Source: CAVPDA01 sp963702495 (lineage in GTDB: Bacteria > Pseudomonadota > Gammaproteobacteria > Burkholderiales > Rhodocyclaceae). From it: DNA of 64,000 nt. The first letter of the stretch is position 1, and every line of letters starts with the position of its first letter. Made by a program: the position numbers and the translations under genes. The stretch covers positions 14,617 through 78,616 of the forward strand of contig CAVPDA010000017.1 in assembly GCA_963702495.1 (NCBI GenBank), written 5' to 3'. The notes below the pieces were generated by a model. It had not been told where the DNA came from and searched no databases. It saw only the letters and a program-made list of their open reading frames with translations. Shown one piece after another: positions 63,141 to 64,000 of the stretch.

Positions 63141-63296
63141 AACGGATCCAATGCGACGCAACATCACGACCGGAGGGCACGAGCCGAGGCCGCCGCGGGT
63201 TCCTCGGTCGCGGAGTGCGGCGCCGAACTGGGCCCGGCGCGAGTCCGTTCGCTCTGGAATTCCTCGGTAAACGGCCGTCGAGGGTTGTGCGATCCT
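63141..63296. other. No gene seen
   Basis: Short GC-rich gap between the SDR gene and the convergent toxin remnant. No hairpin or coding pattern noticed. Confidence 0.35.
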
Positions 63297-63709
63297 TCAG
63301 TCCCGCGCTGTCTCGAACGGGTTCAGGAGACTCACGTCGGATTGTGCAAAGTCGGCGGCATTGCGAGTCACGATGGTCAGCTGATGAACAATGGCCGTTG
63401 CTGCGATCATAGCGTCCTCGTAGAACGTGTCCGATTTGCGGTGCATCAATCGAGCCCACGTACGGAACGTCTCCGCGTCTATTGGCAGAACGTTGTAGGC
63501 GGCTGCGACAACGTCGGCCCATGCCTCTATCTCAGAGGCCTTGGTTGCATCCTGGTCCCGAGTCAGTTCAATTTCGGTCTGAATTTCCCCAAGGGTGACG
63601 GCCGACAAGCGCAGGTCAGCCTCAGCTGTGAATTCCAGCCAGGCCACGACCGCCCCGTGGGGCCGTGGCTTACGCAATTCAGATACGACGTGGTGTCGAG
63701 CAGATACAT
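63297..63709 (-). pseudogene. VapC-like PIN-domain toxin, frameshifted near its start
   Basis: The body (HGAVVAWLEFTAEADLRLSA, LGEIQTEIELTRD, KSDTFYEDAMIAATAIVHQL, TIVTRNAADF) is a PIN-domain ribonuclease. The start MYLLDT lies in another frame from ATG 63709; one missing base near 63690 (GACACCACG, where GACACCAACG would give LLDTNVVSELRKPRP) separates it from the body. The first catalytic aspartate is in the detached part. Probably dead unless this is a sequencing error. Confidence 0.7.
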
Positions 63710-63850
63710 GCGTCTTGTCCCAGCGCGGCGACCTCTCGCCTGCGAACGGTTCGCCTTGGTGGAGTCAAGGCGTCAGTGCGTCCGACATCCGACAGCAGCA
63801 ACGTCTTGAGCGAGGGGCGGGTGCACCGAGTCGCCAACCGATAGGCCTTT
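63679..63850 (-). pseudogene. Antitoxin remnant (Phd-like) upstream of the PIN toxin
   Basis: On the minus strand SLKTLLLSDVGRTDALTPPR and RTVRRREVAALG resemble the C-terminus of Phd/YefM-type antitoxins. The N-terminal DNA-binding half is not readable in the same frame. It overlaps the toxin start as expected for such a pair. Low certainty. Confidence 0.35.
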
Positions 63851-64000
63851 GAGCTTGTAGCCAGACAATGCAGACTGAACACCGCTTCCGGCGCACGAGT
63901 TCGTGTGACCGCTCTTTGGTGGGGAGCGGTCTGTGGACGGAGCGACTGCGCAGCTCCGTGTATGACCGCAACTGGCCGGGAACAGCAGTTCGCTTTGCTC

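Overview
The window reads as part of the chromosome of a GC-rich, chemolithotrophic, sulfur-oxidising betaproteobacterium. Evidence: soxYZAXB, sat-aprBA, flavocytochrome c (fccAB), several c-type cytochromes, RubisCO-activase genes cbbQ and cbbO, both glyoxylate-bypass genes, and strongly betaproteobacterial housekeeping genes (rpmB, rpmG, radC, coaBC, dut). A relative of Thiobacillus, Sulfuritalea or Sulfurisoma would fit, but the species is an inference. No tRNA, rRNA or CRISPR array was seen.

Layout. 1-5.7 kb is eroded DNA. It holds three copies of a ~170-bp element with terminal inverted repeats, each next to a truncated gene (IS110 transposase, IS66 orf1, a secreted-protein remnant), plus an intact cyclase-HDOD signalling gene. 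5.6-8.6 kb is a decayed gentisate-degradation locus: fumarylpyruvate hydrolase is intact, but the dioxygenase, the flavin monooxygenase and a LysR regulator are broken, and the 3' end of a group II intron sits at its edge. 9-14.2 kb has cytochrome c, an unknown receiver-like protein, cbbQ-cbbO and a cysteine-cluster protein. 14.3-18.2 kb is sat-aprB-aprA (sulfite to sulfate through APS). 18.3-21 kb has a BepA-like protease, a response regulator and moaC. 21.1-25.3 kb is soxYZAXB (periplasmic thiosulfate oxidation, no soxCD here). 25.4-32 kb holds aceA, a brnTA toxin-antitoxin pair, an HNH-like gene, a LysR regulator, a frameshifted haloacid dehalogenase and aceB. 33-36.2 kb is glgC-pgm (glycogen). 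36.3-41.3 kb has small membrane and stress genes, a CsgG-like lipoprotein, fccAB and cytochrome c4. 41.3-44.3 kb is housekeeping. 44.6-47.7 kb is an insertion-sequence graveyard with a TetR pseudogene. 47.8-51.6 kb encodes two paralogous secreted proteins. 52.2-53.0 kb is an IS4-type remnant.

The most interesting block is 53.56-61.93 kb: nine minus-strand genes packed head to tail. In transcription order they are a coiled-coil protein, a membrane-anchored solute-binding protein fused to an OmpA-type peptidoglycan-binding domain, an ABC permease, an ABC ATPase, a membrane-anchored coiled-coil protein, a PspA/IM30-like protein, an AAA+ ATPase, a TerB-like protein and a DUF6471 (helix-turn-helix-like) protein. 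I read this as one envelope-associated machine linking a transporter-like complex to peptidoglycan and to a PspA/AAA+ membrane-remodelling module. Its substrate and purpose are unknown.

How the genes work together: Sox proteins oxidise thiosulfate in the periplasm. FccAB oxidises sulfide and passes electrons to small c cytochromes such as c4. Cytoplasmic AprBA and Sat convert sulfite to sulfate with ATP gain. CbbQO would maintain RubisCO for CO2 fixation, although RubisCO itself is not in the window. AceA and AceB allow growth on C2 compounds, and GlgC/Pgm store carbon as glycogen. The right end (62.4-64 kb) holds an SDR-type oxidoreductase and a decaying PIN-domain toxin-antitoxin locus.
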